Part shown: positions 18,611-31,607 of the stretch, one piece after another
Layout of the letters: every line of letters starts with the position of its first letter
Numbering within the stretch: position 1 is the stretch's first letter
Assembly: GCA_958299035.1 (NCBI GenBank)
Contig: CATQJL010000001.1
Coordinates: 29,553,521 to 29,617,520 of the forward strand
Length of the DNA stretch: 64,000 bases
From: Cylicocyclus nassatus
Lineage: Eukaryota > Nematoda > Chromadorea > Rhabditida > Strongylidae
Direction: 5' to 3'
Made by a program: the position numbers and the translations under genes
Notes under the pieces: generated by a model
Databases searched by the model: none
What the model saw: only the letters and a program-made list of their open reading frames with translations
What the model was told of the DNA's origin: nothing

Positions 18611-18648
18611 AAAGCCGTGATGTAATTACATGATTACATCACGGCTTT
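18611..18648. repeat. 38-bp perfect palindrome
   Basis: aaagccgtgatgtaat (18611-18626) is exactly inverted at 18633-18648, leaving a 6-base centre. It lies 20-30 bp beyond the truncated 5' edge of the LINE relic. Confidence 0.8.
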
Positions 18649-19690
18649 AATTGTAATTGCATTATCCTCATGGATTTCCATGAAAAAGTGTGTTTCGGGG
18701 TTGTTTCACGTGCTGATCACGATTATAGTGTCTACCTTGTTCAAAACTATCCCACAGTAGGGTTACGATAGCAATACGGTACAAGTTTCGCAAAATTCAA
18801 GAAATTGGTGTAAGAAGGCGGTATTAAGACTTAAAACTATCATTTTCGTAATCAGCATGCTACAAAACTTACATATATGTGAGATTTTTGCTTCTCGGGG
18901 TGAACATGCAAAATATCAGGGAAATCGAAGATTTGATGGGCTAACAAGTGTTTTTGGTAGCCGCGAATTACTCGTGCGTGTACAGAATTCTCAGAAACAG
19001 CATTATTCCATGAAGAATTTGAGCTAAAGTTTGTGCTTTATCTCTATCTACAATATACCTACTAACATTATATTACGGTATCCCGATCCCGGACCACTTT
19101 TACTGGAACTTCGCCTAGGTGTCCCCAATCATGCGCCAGAATCCCGTAGATTTCCATCGTAAATGGCAAAGCTAGAACATTAGGAATTTTACGACCCACC
19201 GGTAGGTCGTACTGTCCGAAAGTGCAGAACACGTACAACCCACCGGTAGGCCGTATTGTCGTGAATGTGTTAAGGGAGAGGAAGCCGTTTGAGTTTTGTG
19301 AGTAGAATTTGCTTGTTGTAGTCGTAGACCTGCAAAAATCCGAACTTTGTCCATAACCCCTTTTCTCCGGTTTTCACCTCATTTTCACTTTATCATGTGA
19401 TTGCACAGACTCTTCAGGTGTGGATCTTGCATGTTTACGCTCTGTTTTTCTCTCAGCCGAAAGGAAAGTTTATAGAGCAGTACGGTTTATTTTACTTTGC
19501 AAAAGCTAACAATCAACCACAGCCACTTCTGAAACCATCACGTTCTTAGTGTTTAAGCGCGTTTTTCCGACAATGCAGCTGAAAATCTAGCTCTGTAGGT
19601 ACTTAACCAGTTAAAAGTATCGCAAAGCATCGAGGGAGACCACTTCGCACTTCTTGCTATATTATTGCGTGGAGTTGGGTAAGTGTGAAG
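18649..19690. other. Unassigned AT-rich sequence
   Basis: Contains a short direct repeat, acccaccggtagg followed by cgta(c/t)tgtc, at about 19195 and 19239. No coding sequence recognised. Confidence 0.35.
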
Positions 19691-20027
19691 TTAAAGGCAC
19701 CGTCCACCCAGATTTTCAACTTTCATGTTTTGATCGTTCCGAGGCCTTCTCATTTCCCTGATTCCAAATGCGGAGTCGGGAACCCCCGACAAGCCATGGA
19801 ACCCGTGACCGGTACTCCGCAACGTGACTGATGGGCGCGCACGGATGGGCGGGCATTACTGGAGGAGGAAGTGCCGACTTGAGGTCCTCATGCCTTTTCG
19901 CTATTCCGAGGCGATTTTCTCGCTTCCGAAGCGACCTTTTGAGCCGCGACTTGGGCATTTTGATAGGGGTCCCACTATCGTAGCTGCCAGAAGCTCAAGG
20001 CCTTAACTCAGAGTGGACGGTGCCTTC
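19691..20027. mobile_element. Inverted-repeat element, TTAAAGGCACCGTCCAC family
   Basis: Left terminus ttaaaggcaccgtccac (19691-19707) is inverted at gtggacggtgccttcaag (to about 20027). The right TTAA has changed to ttcaa. The terminus resembles the other TTAAAGGCA elements in this window. The GC-rich body has no transposase. Confidence 0.65.
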
Positions 20028-21328
20028 AAGAGTTGTATTGTAAAATCCTTCGGAAGCTTAGCAAGAACTTGGTGCTTGTAGCACGTTTCGGATAAGTATA
20101 AGAATTAGGTCGCAGTATAGTTTATTCTCAGCTTTAGCGCAAAAATAGTTGCTTTGGTAATGAAATAACAGTTCTGTACTCATGCGACTGTCAGGAACAT
20201 TTTTTGTAACTGCACATCTGCCTCAAAATTGAAAAAAAAATACATGAATTGAACTTGGTCAAACTTTGATTGTCATGACTTTGCCCCCCTGTGGCGCAAA
20301 TCCACCACTCAGTCTTTTTTTTTCATGCGAACTCGTGTCCCTCTCTATTGTCTTATAACTCTTTCTTACTATTTAACTCTTTGCTCTGTGAGTGCTAATT
20401 CATAGTCTTGGATTTGAGGATGGCCATGTTGAAGCCGAGTTGAGATATGCCACTTACTTTCACTAAGGCACCCGCGTGGGTGAGCCACTGTCGGAAAAAT
20501 CTGTTCATCTACCCCAAAATTTTTGAAATGGAGCGTGGGAGCAGCCACATCTCGAAATGTTTGGTACAAAGCTAAAATGCACTCGAAAAATACTATCCTA
20601 ATTATTTACAGCCGAAGTTTCACTTGCACTATAATTCATGTAGGTAAGTGAATCATCTCGTGGATTACAAAAAAGTATGTTCTTTGACGGGTGATCTATA
20701 ATGTGAGACCAGAACAGTGTTAAAATTGTTTTTCTTGCTTTTGAAATGCACGCATTATCAGCTGAGAGGACATCGCATGGTACGAGACGACACGAAATAT
20801 GTTGTAAAAAGCACTGCAATCTTATAGTTTCATTTTCTGACCTTTGATATGATCGTCGCTTATTGTAAACTTGCTCTTGTGTAACTGTTCAGCACAAAGA
20901 TTGACCAAAGCGCTCGATCACAAAATGTTGGAGCTATAGCTCGAGTGAGCACGTATTTTTACCAGATTTATGATGTATGGTTCGTGTTGAGTGAACTATG
21001 CTCTTCTTTTCGAATTTTGGGCAACTTTTCAAGAGTTCAGAAAAATTCGGCTTTGCATTTTTTTTGCTTTTTTTCGAAAAGTCTTCGGAACCCGTCAAAC
21101 AACTCACCTCTGGAGCTTTTTTATAGTTCTGGATAGATTGCAGCCCTTTGCGCAATGCCGCTGTACTTGCACTACGCTTCGCCGCGGGATCCGCACGCAC
21201 CACGCAAAATGCGAGTTGCTCGCTGGCAATCGGCGTCTCTAACACCATTACAATTTGTTCTCATTACAAGTGAATGATATAAGCGATCATAGAGACCTAC
21301 AGGGAGCACTAGCGTCTGCCTACACTGT
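20028..21328. other. Unassigned AT-rich sequence
   Basis: No gene, RNA or bounded repeat recognised. Short open frames on both strands lack domain signals. Confidence 0.35.
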
Positions 21329-21461
21329 CGAGGACTATATGTCGCCGAAATGGGGCGGTCATCTGCAACAAATACGCACCCTATGACATGCATGGAGGTG
21401 CGTTTTTGAAGGGAGAGCCCGCGCGGAACTCTCCTACATTCGGCGACGTAGTCCTCCATCC
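21329..21461. mobile_element. GAGGACTATATGTCGCCGAA element, degraded copy
   Basis: Termini gaggactatatgtcgccgaa and ttcggcgacgtagtcctccatc are imperfect inverted repeats of the family best seen at 46325-46470. Internal gcaacaaatacgcaccct is shared in inverted form. Confidence 0.7.
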
Positions 21462-24089
21462 TTTGCATAGGTAGCCTTGTCGCCATGTGTTCTGCAGCGA
21501 ATCGCTTTTAAGTAAGAAGAACGGTGCTATGAAACCAGATTTTTTGAATTTTTGTAGATTTCTCGTTTGCATAGGAAGGCACAAAGTCGCTTGCTTACCA
21601 CGACGGTTATGAATTCCTACGATCATTGTTCAAAATGCTTTTGCAGTGCTCACATTTTTACGAGTGGAAGAACATTGCAGATGTTGTACTTGTGGAACGA
21701 CTTTGCTTTTCCACTAATAATAGCTTGTGGTTTCTTCTTCACTGCCAAAATGTCTCCGAAAAGCTTTCTCGGAAACGGTGCCACCCTTGGGAGCACGTGA
21801 GCGGTTTTTTTGCACGTTCTAGAGTGCACTATGGTATGTAGTAGACAGGCAACATTTTACGATTCACGAGGACTTTTACAAGCAAGAATGATAGGAACAC
21901 CACACTGCGGTTGCAAAAAAATCTCACACGATGTCTCTGTGTCTTTTGCAGAGTGCAAAATGTGCTAACGCTAATGCAATAGAGAATCGAGTTGAGTCTT
22001 GAAATATAAAATGTTTTGAAATATGTTACATTTCCATAAATAGTGCGGGAGGTTTGGATAAACAATTTTTTACTCAAAAAGCACAAGATTCGCTTAAGCC
22101 TGGTCGATAGCTGCTCTTGAAAAAAAAGGAATTATTTCACAAGCACTATTTCGCAATATTTAATAGGGAGATCTAAAAAAATAAGCAAGTACCTTGCTTT
22201 TACTTGTGAATAAATGAATGATTTTGAAAATTCCACTGTTCCATTGTACTAACTAAAACAAAAAGTCTGCGACGTAGCCTGTTAGAGGTAAATTAATTTT
22301 TTCTATCTGAAGTAACGAGCATGCCAAAATTCTGGGAAGCATTTCGGAAATTTCTCTGAGGGTTTCGCTCCTCTCCTTACGAATTAAATCCTCCAGGGCC
22401 TACAATGCCTTCCTACAAAATGCCTCGCATTGTCTCCATTACCACTTATAACCTTGCAAACTCACGCATTTTGAGTTTTTTTCTTTTGTCTTAGAAGTTA
22501 TATGTTTTGAGCTCTATTTCACAAGAATGAAAAACGATAATAGTAAAAGTAATAGTAACTTCTTAATAGTATCTTCTTCGAAAGACAAACATTTTTTCAT
22601 AGAAGAAAATAAACTTGTTTGAGGACTGAATCGAGAATTTTTGTTAGGTAATTAAAACTTAGTTGCCTTGCCAAATCGAAATTTTCTCTGAAACTACTGT
22701 ATTCCACAATCAACCTAACATTCAAACCGTGGCTGTCTAGGCCTACAGAACAGCGTTTGAGTTTTCATAATAAGGGCATAATCTACCCCGTGATTCGCTT
22801 TTTCAACACCCGATCTGGTTCGTTCCGGTCAGTAACTCTTCTCCATGCGGACAGATTCTTTACTTTCACTGTATACATCATGTGGTTTGGAAATATCGTT
22901 ATATTTTCTGAGTATGGATATTCTGACGTAAATTTCTATTTATCATCAGTTACGAGTTTATGACATTTTTATAGACATTTGATACGAGATTAATGCGCAC
23001 TTCTCATATTTCGATCTAGGCATGCTATTGGCCATCGTAGTAGAAAATTTTCATCAAATTTAGTCAAACTCCCTGAAAATCTATACATCCATATGTTTTG
23101 CCAACAAAATAGCAGGGCAGCTGTAATCTGCGGAAGTGCGGACTAAATGTTTATGCATTCGGAAAAGTGACTCGCCTTTTTGCTTTGCGAATCTATAAAG
23201 CCATCCTTGCATTGTCGTGAATTACTAATTAGTTATTTATACTTGCCCGAAATCAGTATCGACTTACGGTTGAGACAAAAAATAAATACTGCCACTTTTT
23301 TGCATTTGTCACTCACCGTTCTAGTGGCTACAATGCAAAGTTCAATTTTTTGGCGTAATTCCACTCAAAATTTTCCGATCGACAACTTCTTTTGATAGTT
23401 TTGGTTTGAAATTTCTATGAAATTTCTATTACTTTTTTCTATCATGGGATCCGGTGAACGAGATCGAGGTCAATTTATTCTCCTTTTCGTTTCTGACACT
23501 CAGTTGAATACTCATATTTTTCAAGCTGAAAATTGTGTTCAAATCCTCGCCTATCGTTCAAAAAATTTTCTCCTTCAAATAGATCCATTTTCAAACATTT
23601 GAAGAAATTCAGTGGTTTTGTCCAAAAACATTTTTTTCATAAGGATTACCACAATTTTTCACAAGGACTAAGCTTCATACAGATTTATATCCATGTTTTT
23701 TTTCCGAAGATAGCAGATTGGAATAAACAAAGAAAAAAGGAAACGTACATCGCTGCCGCTTCACAAAATTGTCACCCACGTAGCAAATTTTTTTTGACTC
23801 CTCGTGTCCTGTGGTGTCTACATGTACCAGACATTTCTGTGTTGCACTTTAAAATGTGCACAAATCAGGTGATAAGATGTTTTGACATTCTTTCGAAAAA
23901 AATGGCTCTTATACTTCTGCTTATTGGAATTCTCAGGAGAGTATTTTGGAGTTATTTTAATTGAAGTTTGTGACAGTTTGCTATTCTGGGCAATAGTTAC
24001 GCTCAACATCCTTATTTTTCAACCTTATCCATCACACAAAATTCCTTCTTCACTTCTGAAGCGAGAAGGTTTTGCCAATCGAGTTGACA
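21462..24089. other. Unassigned AT-rich sequence
   Basis: About 2.6 kb with no recognisable coding region or repeat ends. Possibly intronic or intergenic. Confidence 0.35.
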
Positions 24090-24333
24090 CAGGGCTCGGC
24101 ACATGCTGGCACCAGAAAATTTCAAAAGAAGTCCCCTTTGATCTTGAAAATTTCATACGAAGCTCCCTTTGGCCCTCAACCCTAAACGTGAAAACTCTAA
24201 AAACGAAACGTCGTCTTGTAAAAAGTCGCAATTTTCGTGTCTTTTCAACCACGAAAACAATATTCCCTTTGCTTTTTGTCCCAAAAGCGATATCCAGCTT
24301 GACCCGGTGTCAGCTGTGAGGAGCCGAGCCCTG
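24090..24333. mobile_element. hAT-like non-autonomous element, CAGGGCTCGGCAC family
   Basis: Begins cagggctcggcac and ends gagccgagccctg; the interior includes agaagtcccctttgatc, acgaaacgtcg and ccctttgctttttg, matching 60568-60892. Flanks agttgaca and agtgacat are only a weak remnant of an 8-bp duplication. Confidence 0.75.
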
Positions 24334-25559
24334 AGTGACATGATTCAGTTTTTTTATAGTTTACAAAATGCCCCTTTATCATTTGTGGTTTATTTTCTGA
24401 CAATATTTCTATCCTTAATACATTATAATCAAATCAAGAACTGTTCCCGCATTCCAAACGAATCTCAGTGTTTTATCGGATCGTAAAAGAACTTCTTCAT
24501 ATTAAAATTCCGATGCTGATTGGATCCAATGAACAGCTGGTGGCATTGAACAGTTATTTATAACCATGTTTGCTGTGTTTGGAAGAAAAAATTACTGGAC
24601 ATTCTTTGTAAATCATGTTAGCGGGAAGGTAGAAGTTAATATATCAACTACAGAAGTGACGAACCAGTTTTCAAAAAGTGGTTCCGGAAGTACTTTTTTT
24701 TTGAAAATGTTGAGAGTAAAATCTGTGGAATGCGAGAAATTGCAGTCATTCTGGTTATTTCACATTTCATCCTATTATCGCAAATCTGTCTATCTACATT
24801 TGTCAAACGCTCTTGTCACGAGAAATTTCATAAATACGATTATGTAAAAACTCTGAACCGGAAGTACAACATTTTTTCGAAATTCCACAGCTATTGTCGG
24901 GTTCGGCACAGCTTGGAAGCCTTTGGGGGGGGGGGGTTTCCAGCTTGACAGAGAATCCTAGGGTATTCCTATAAAGTGTCATTGCGCCGCATTGCTGGAT
25001 TGGTGCGCTTTTTTTCAAAGTCTTTATCTTCGATGCTGGCAGTGGCCCTAGCAAGTGGGGAGGACACCACATAGGGGCTTTATTGGTAGGACAGACTTGA
25101 ATGAATTTTGGCATGAATTTATGCTGACTGCAAAAGATTAACCTCCACTATCAGATCCTCAATTCACATGTGTTTTTATTTCGAATTTTGTTTCGGTTTA
25201 TTGCGTATATCCATATTTGCGAAAATGGTGGTGTTGCAAACGAGGGAAAAATCTCAGCAAAAAGTCTACTCTTATACACTATATCTCATTTTGGTGCTCC
25301 GTTGAATTTCTTCTCTTCAGTTCAAGGTATATTACCTGTTGGTTACGCGATATTTGGAAGTATAGCGTAACAAGTTGTTGTTCCGTCACCATCTTGTACC
25401 GTTTGGGAACAATTACATATTCCATCACTTTGTTCTACTCTTTTTCTTGAAACAGAATTGATGAAGACATCCTATTACTTTTCATCTTATGTTCCAACCC
25501 ATCTCCATTAATTGTGGACCGTAAACGTGATTAAATTCGAGCCAGTATGTTATACTAAG
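24334..25559. other. Unassigned AT-rich sequence with a G run
   Basis: A run of 12 G at 24925-24936. No gene recognised. Confidence 0.35.
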
Positions 25560-26720
25560 TTATCGAGGGAGGAGGGGAATTATAAGGAGCAAGAGTATGC
25601 CTCGCGATTGGTGTACTCTGCACAACGATCCCAAAATGGAAGAACAAAGGAGACATAGCAGACCGCGTATCATACCGACGAATCCGATTGATAACCCACA
25701 ATCTAAAAATCTTCGAGCGAATAATCGAAACACGACTTCCAGATATCATAGAGTGCCACCGAAACAGTGCGGATTCGGGGAAGGAGTGGGTGCGACCGAC
25801 GCCATCCACTCCGCTCGTATAGTGATGGAGAGTTATAGAAAGAAGCAGAAGAAGCTGCATGCAGCCTTTCTGGACTTGGAGAAAGCCTTCGATAAGGTTC
25901 CAAGTCATATGGTGGGCTTTGTGAAGACACATGGTGCCAGAAGAGTACGTTCAGTGGATAAAATTAATCTACCACGAACTTCGAGCCACATACACAGCTG
26001 CAGGGCAATCAAGAGTTCCAAATCAAGGCCGCGTATGCCAAGGATCAGTTGTCCTTCTCTTGTCATCACTGTGATGAAACCGTGAACGATGTGTCATTGA
26101 TAGCAAGTACCAGAAAGCTGCAAGACGAGGTACAAAGCTGCAAGAAGAGGCTAGGATTGTATGGCTTGAAGCTCAAACAGCAACATAGAATACATGGAAG
26201 TGGGGGAACAAACTCCAGGTATCACAAGCATTCATGCAAGTGCCTTAGCAGTCACATCTCAGCCAAAGGAGACCTGCAAGAGGAGGTCGCAGACAGGATG
26301 AACATAACGTGGATGAAGTGGGAAACCTTGGCAGAAGTTCTATGTGGTAAAAGAATGCCAGTGAAAGTCAAGTCCCAACTGTACCGGACCATAATCCGTT
26401 CAGGAGCACTGTATGGTAGTGAGTGCTGACATGGGATCAAGGATGTTGCGGTGGACCTTAGAAGTCACATTGAAGGACCACATCTGCAATGAGACTATAC
26501 AAGCCAAAGTAAAAGTAGCTCCAGTTGCTCAGAAATGCAGGAGAAGAGGTTACAGTGGTACGGGCATGTACTAGAAGGAAAGAGAGCCACATTACCAGGT
26601 TAGCCTTAACGGTGGAGGCATCTGGTAAAAGACCTAGGGGTTGACCAAGATGAGGTTGATGGACAGATTCATCGCCGATCTGCGAGAACTTTAAATAGAT
26701 GAAGACCTTATGTTCTCCAA
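25560..26720 (+). pseudogene. Decayed non-LTR retrotransposon reverse transcriptase (RTE-like)
   Basis: Plus-strand fragments in shifting frames give the RT order: an RRIRLITHN/KIFERI-like fragment (about 25675-25720), QCGFGEGVGATDAIHSA, HAAFLDLEKAFDKVP (about 25855-25905), VPEEYVQWIKLIYHE, a CQGSVV remnant, DVSLIASTRKLQDEVQSC (about 26090-26140), and the C-terminal TWMKW and VKSQLYRTIIRSGALYGSEC to 26428. Weaker traces (RPRG, DRFIADLREL) run on to about 26695. The catalytic aspartates before DVSLI are lost, and at least three frame changes are needed. The order and motifs match a family common in nematodes and arthropods; placing it in RTE is from memory. Confidence 0.8.
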
Positions 26721-27359
26721 AAATCTTCTTTTTTCTTCTTTTTGGAGTCTGGTCTTATAATGAGAGGCTCTCTCTTGCGAAGCAGAACATATGTACAGCA
26801 GTCTACTGTTTATTTGCTAATGTATAGTGTTGGATTAAAAAAACGGATAAATGTCTAAAAGTTCTTCCGAAACCCCATCCATTACGTTTTTTTCCCATGA
26901 AAAATTATCCGAGACGGGTTTCCCGTGAGTCATGATGCAGCGTCAAAGTGACATGAACTATTGTTAGCGATGGAAGTGAACATACGGCAATTATTTTTGA
27001 AGAGTGACTACGGCCCCGGTTGATTACGTCGACATAGAGACCGGTTCTCGTTTTCGTCGAGTAACCCGAATGATTGATGCACCAATGCCAAAGCAGTATA
27101 ATTGCAGCGGTTTACAAGCGATTTCGACAATTTTGCGGGACTAGCGTATGGTTTAACTAAGGACTGAGTGTCGGAAGAACAAGAAGGTGCAGTTTTAAAT
27201 CTCGTCTGTGACGTCTTCAATATATTTCGCTATTCTGGTGTTCTTCGTCCTGTGAACCCGTAAACAACTTATGCAAGCTTGAATCTTGAATTGCTCTGGT
27301 TAGTCATACTTCAACGAATAGTTAGCCGGTTGCATGTGCAGTTGGAATATCACCTACAG
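26721..27359. other. Unassigned sequence
   Basis: Nothing recognised. Confidence 0.35.
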
Positions 27360-27620
27360 GGTTGCTCCGATGAATCAGCGCGCGTACCCATGGGTATACT
27401 TCGCGCGATTTCAGTGGGAGGATGGATCGCGACATGATTTGGCAATATTTCTGTTTATAATTTTTCGTCAGGGCATTTTGAATGTACAAAAGGTAGGAAC
27501 TTAGTCTACGAAAGTCATACAGACTATGCATCTGTTGTCTGCGTTGGATTTCAATATATCAAGCTACCAAATCGCATGACGACTAAATTCGTGTGGAGTA
27601 TGTCCAAGGCCTATGGAAGG
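27360..27620. repeat. Dispersed repeat related to 5040-5720
   Basis: Imperfect inverted arms (ggtatacttcgcgcgattt near 27392 and aaattcgtgtggagtatgtcc near 27583) with ctacgaaagtcatacag between, in the same order as at 5040-5720. Confidence 0.5.
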
Positions 27621-28039
27621 GAGGATGAGAGACGCTTATTTTGACATGCCTAGCACGCTTTATCTCGCGATAACGGTGCAATTTCTTGCTGTTATCGAAT
27701 GTTCAATATGTTTTACTTCATTTTTTAGAAAAATCAAGTTTTTTCCTATTTCGAAGCCAGAATGCACCTGTAGTAGTTAGCTAGTCAGGTGTAATTACCA
27801 TCCTCATCAACATAGTAGAAATTTTCGAATTGCTGACTCTAATTATCAGGAATGGGTAGCGGTATGAGGGAGCTGTGACCCAGTGGACCCAGTCTTTTCT
27901 CCACCCGCTGGCCAACGAAGCTCTCTGCTCTTCCGGACCTTGAATTGGTGGTTAATCCGAATGGATCAAAGTACAGTCTCTGAGGCCGATTCGCGCAACT
28001 CAAAGGTTGGCATATGATAGCTTCTTCATATGACTATGA

Positions 28040-28540
28040 TGTCGAATCGTTCTTCTTGTTAGAAGGGATGGATACTTGGTCGACATGGAGTACCCATGTG
28101 AGTTACATTGTATTGTAGAGCATGGAACGCTGATTTCGCCTTTGATATGTGCAAAGCGCTTTTGAGAGGAGTTATGGGACTTTTTGAAGCAGTAATGTGG
28201 ACACAAGACGGGTATCAAATCAAGAATTGAAGTCTGTGAGCTCAGATGGGCCATGATCGTGATTGTTCCCGGGCGCTTTATGCAATCAATATCTTTAGCC
28301 TGATAAACGTATGCTAGTCATTGCTCCTTTCAAGCGCCGAGAAGATCTTAATACCTGTTTTACCTCAGCCAAACCCTTGAATTTCTGTGTTAAAAAGGTT
28401 CGTGTAACTCCCCTCTTAGAGGCGCTTTGCGGATATCGAAGGCAGATTTGAGATCAACGTTCTATGCTTCATAAGACGGTATACAATTCTCATGGAAAGT
28501 CCTTCGACCAAGTATCCCTCCCTTGTTAATGGTACCGCTC
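28040..28540. mobile_element. Foldback element, degraded copy
   Basis: Left arm gggatggatacttggtcgac ... ggaacgctgatttcgcc and right arm ggcagatttgagatcaacg ... cgaccaagtatccctccc are inverted repeats related to 55581-56059. Confidence 0.6.
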
Positions 28541-28897
28541 GTTCATTTTGTCTTGCGCGGGTAAACACAGCGTTCGAGCATCTTTTACCATTGAAGCTCA
28601 TACGCAATCTCATTTCTCGCTTAGAAAGCCTCCTTTGTCAGGGACTACCCTCTACACAGGCAAGGACGCGCCAAATTTGAAGTTTGAAGCAATTGTGGCA
28701 GGCGTTTCCAGCAACATCTCAAACTTTGAAGCGCATTGTTTACTGCATTGACCTGGAACTAAGTTTACTGACGAAAAAATTATGCATCTAGTTGGAAAAA
28801 GAGACTTAGAAGAAGTAGTGGTAACGAAGCACAAACAGTGAAACAGAAGCGTTAATGCAACCAGCGCGGCTTAAATTAGTGAGTGGTAAGAATGACT

Positions 28898-29032
28898 GTA
28901 GTATACATCAGTGGTGTCAGAGGGGATTTTTTTTTTTCGGGAAAAAAGGGCGACACAATCCGCTGGCTTTTCTGCCTGTCTCCCCCCCCCCCCCGAAAAA
29001 ATTTTTCTTGAACCACCACTGATGTATACTAC
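28898..29032. mobile_element. Short inverted-repeat element, GTAGTATACATCAGTGGTG
   Basis: Perfect 19-bp inverted termini (28898-28916, 29014-29032). The interior holds a T run followed by cgggaaaaaa and a run of 13 C, which pair poorly. No duplication resolved. Confidence 0.7.
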
Positions 29033-31190
29033 AACAATCTTTTTTAACATTACTCTCAAACTTTTCGCGAACCCACAACCTCGAAGTTGAAAAGAGGGAC
29101 TCGAGGCAGCCCCCCCCCTCCCTTCCGAGAATTTTTTTTATAGATGTAACTTGAAATTTCAGAAAAGTTTTGAAGAACATCTAGATTACTAACAAGTAAA
29201 AACAAGGCAGCTTGAGTTTTGTAATCATTCAAAGGCAGCGGCTCGGGAAAATTGCGACTGCGAGCTTTCCACATCTACGTGACCCCTTCTGGATGCGCTG
29301 AGTCCAGTGCTGTTTTTAAATTGTCAAAAACTGCTTTTTACGGCATTTTCCTACCCTGGAGATAGCTGGAGAGGATGGGCGAGAGATTACCGCCAACATC
29401 GCAATTGGCTGCCTAAGCCGATCAGCCAATCACCGCCAAAACGGGTGGAGTTACAGCCTCTTGCAGATTTCCACAATTTCCGCGGGCCACTGCAATTCCA
29501 CGACCCATTCGCGGGGGGAGGGGGATTCTTTCCTTCGGTCTCCGTATATATCAAGCAAGGTGCGAAGAGTCTGTAAAGGAGATATAGCAGATCTGAATGA
29601 AAGCATTGTGGACACTTCTAGGCACAGATAACATAGTCTGGCTGGCAAGTAGCAGGAGTTACAGGCTGAAGTCCATAGATGGGAGTAGGACAGTATTGTG
29701 GGAGCTAAGTTTCTACGTCAAGGAGACAGAATATTTCCAAACATCTTATGTGGCAACATCTGAATGATCAGTAAATCTTGCCTAGGACTACCGGAGATCA
29801 GAAATATTCTAAGACAAATAGTAAAGTTGAGTTGGTTGGAAAATCAAAACTGTTAGTGGTCACACATCTTTTCCTGCCACAATGTATCCTATATCCTATA
29901 CCATTTGCACAATTTTGCAGCTTATTTACCATCACTTTCATGTTTCGACGATGCACCCTTCAGCGGTGAAATTTGGAAATTCTGCCAAAGTACCATCTTT
30001 TCATGCATCCACCTTTATCTACTCAAAGTATAAGCAAAGATTCTTTGTATTACTTCATATCCTTCGCAAAATGCTCAAGAGTTTTGTTTTCACACTTTTT
30101 CACACAACTGATTCGAACTAGTCTTGAAGTGGTTATGTAAACGTGGAGGTGGTGCACTAGGCGCCTTCAATCCTATCCAAACTATAGCTAATCTGTGGAA
30201 TCAAATAATTTCCCAGCATCCTGGTTTTGTTCATGCGAAAATAGCATTTGACTAATTTAAAAACGCGAATCCATAGTGATAGTGTGCTAAGATTATCCGC
30301 CTCCCCGTTTTTGCGTTTAAGCTAACTTTTTGGCAGAAATGAGCTGGAATGAAATGGCTTTAAAACGTCCTATTTTGAGCTTATCATCAAGATTCTTGCT
30401 TTGCTCCATAAATGCGAAAATAATTTTCAGTATGACTTTTCCTGGTTCGGAGCAAGATAAAAGGCTTTATTGCTGCTTGTCACTGATGATACATGAATGA
30501 CTGAAATGATTCATATTTGCTGATTCACTGCGTTTCCATTTTGCTTGAAGGCGTCTGTTCTTTGAGTATGCCATTTGCCAAGAGGATATTTTCGCCAATA
30601 GTTTTCATTTCTTCGAGCTGATAATGCTTTCCATTTTCTTAGTGTGCCAGATCTTTAGTATCTCCAGTTTTAACATTGATGACTATTTTGCATAGAGGCT
30701 GTTTTGGAAGCGGAAATGTTAGGCAACGGAGTTTCGTCCTGATAGCAGAGAAGCCCTTAGTACCCAACTGTGCAGTTTGGCTTTGGCCACATAGCCAGTT
30801 TTCCATTCTAAGCGCAAAATAATTCAACCTTGTGAAACAAGCAAATATTCATATCTCATTGTCGAAATAAGGGGTTTGGGATTTTCCATTATTTACGAAT
30901 CGGACTCGATGGCGTACATGGATCAACACTATCGTACAAGCTTTCGCTCCTTAAATGAACTTCAAAACTTCAAATCCCCCTTTTGCCTCATTTCTTTTGA
31001 AGTCCGAATCTGCAAAACGTTCTTATTCGTCTACCATACTGGTTACAAGAAGTGAAAAAGCGGTGAACTACTTCGAAAGGAAGGTCAGTAGTATCGACGA
31101 AGACTAGGAGTTCTTGCTGTATGCTTGAAATTAAAGAAAAGTTGCTCGTAAGCAAGATAAACTTTTGTGGAATGATCTGGCCAATGAGTT
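29033..31190. other. Unassigned sequence
   Basis: Includes C/G runs near 29110 and 29515. No gene or bounded repeat recognised. Confidence 0.35.
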
Positions 31191-31335
31191 ACTTTCCGTT
31201 GTGGTCCCATACTTGAAAGTAGGTTTCTATAGTTTGAAGATGAAGCGACCGGGTATGAATTCCTCAACTTTCCGTTGCACTCCCATACTTGAAAGTAGGT
31301 TTCTATAGTTTGACGATGAACCGGGTTTGAATTCC
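31191..31335. repeat. Tandem duplication, 76-bp period
   Basis: actttccgttg, then tcccatacttgaaagtaggt, then ttctatagtttga, occurs at 31191 and again at 31267 with few differences. Confidence 0.8.
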
Positions 31336-31421
31336 ATCAGGCATTTTTGAATTGAGTACTTTCTCTTCTGTGGTGACTGCGTGAGACGCCTCTGAGCTAC
31401 GTGCACACTATAACCTACAGC

Positions 31422-31607
31422 GGCTTTCAATCTAAGTGTCACGACTCGGGTCCCTCACGTCGTATGCCGCGCTCATTTTCGGTGGATATGGTATTTTCCC
31501 TCGGTTGAGGCGTGGGAATTATGTAATCTTCAGGCATCCAATGCTCCACGTTCGCTAATTTGTCGAGCGGCCAAGCCGCGCCGATCGTGAAACTTAGATT
31601 GAGAGCC
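31422..31607. mobile_element. Inverted-repeat element, CTTCAATCTAAGTGTCAC family, second copy
   Basis: Left terminus ggctttcaatctaagtgtc and right terminus cttagattgagagccc are inverted. It shares the arm and internal words with the interrupted copy at 3526-3756 and shows what that copy's missing right end looked like. Confidence 0.7.
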
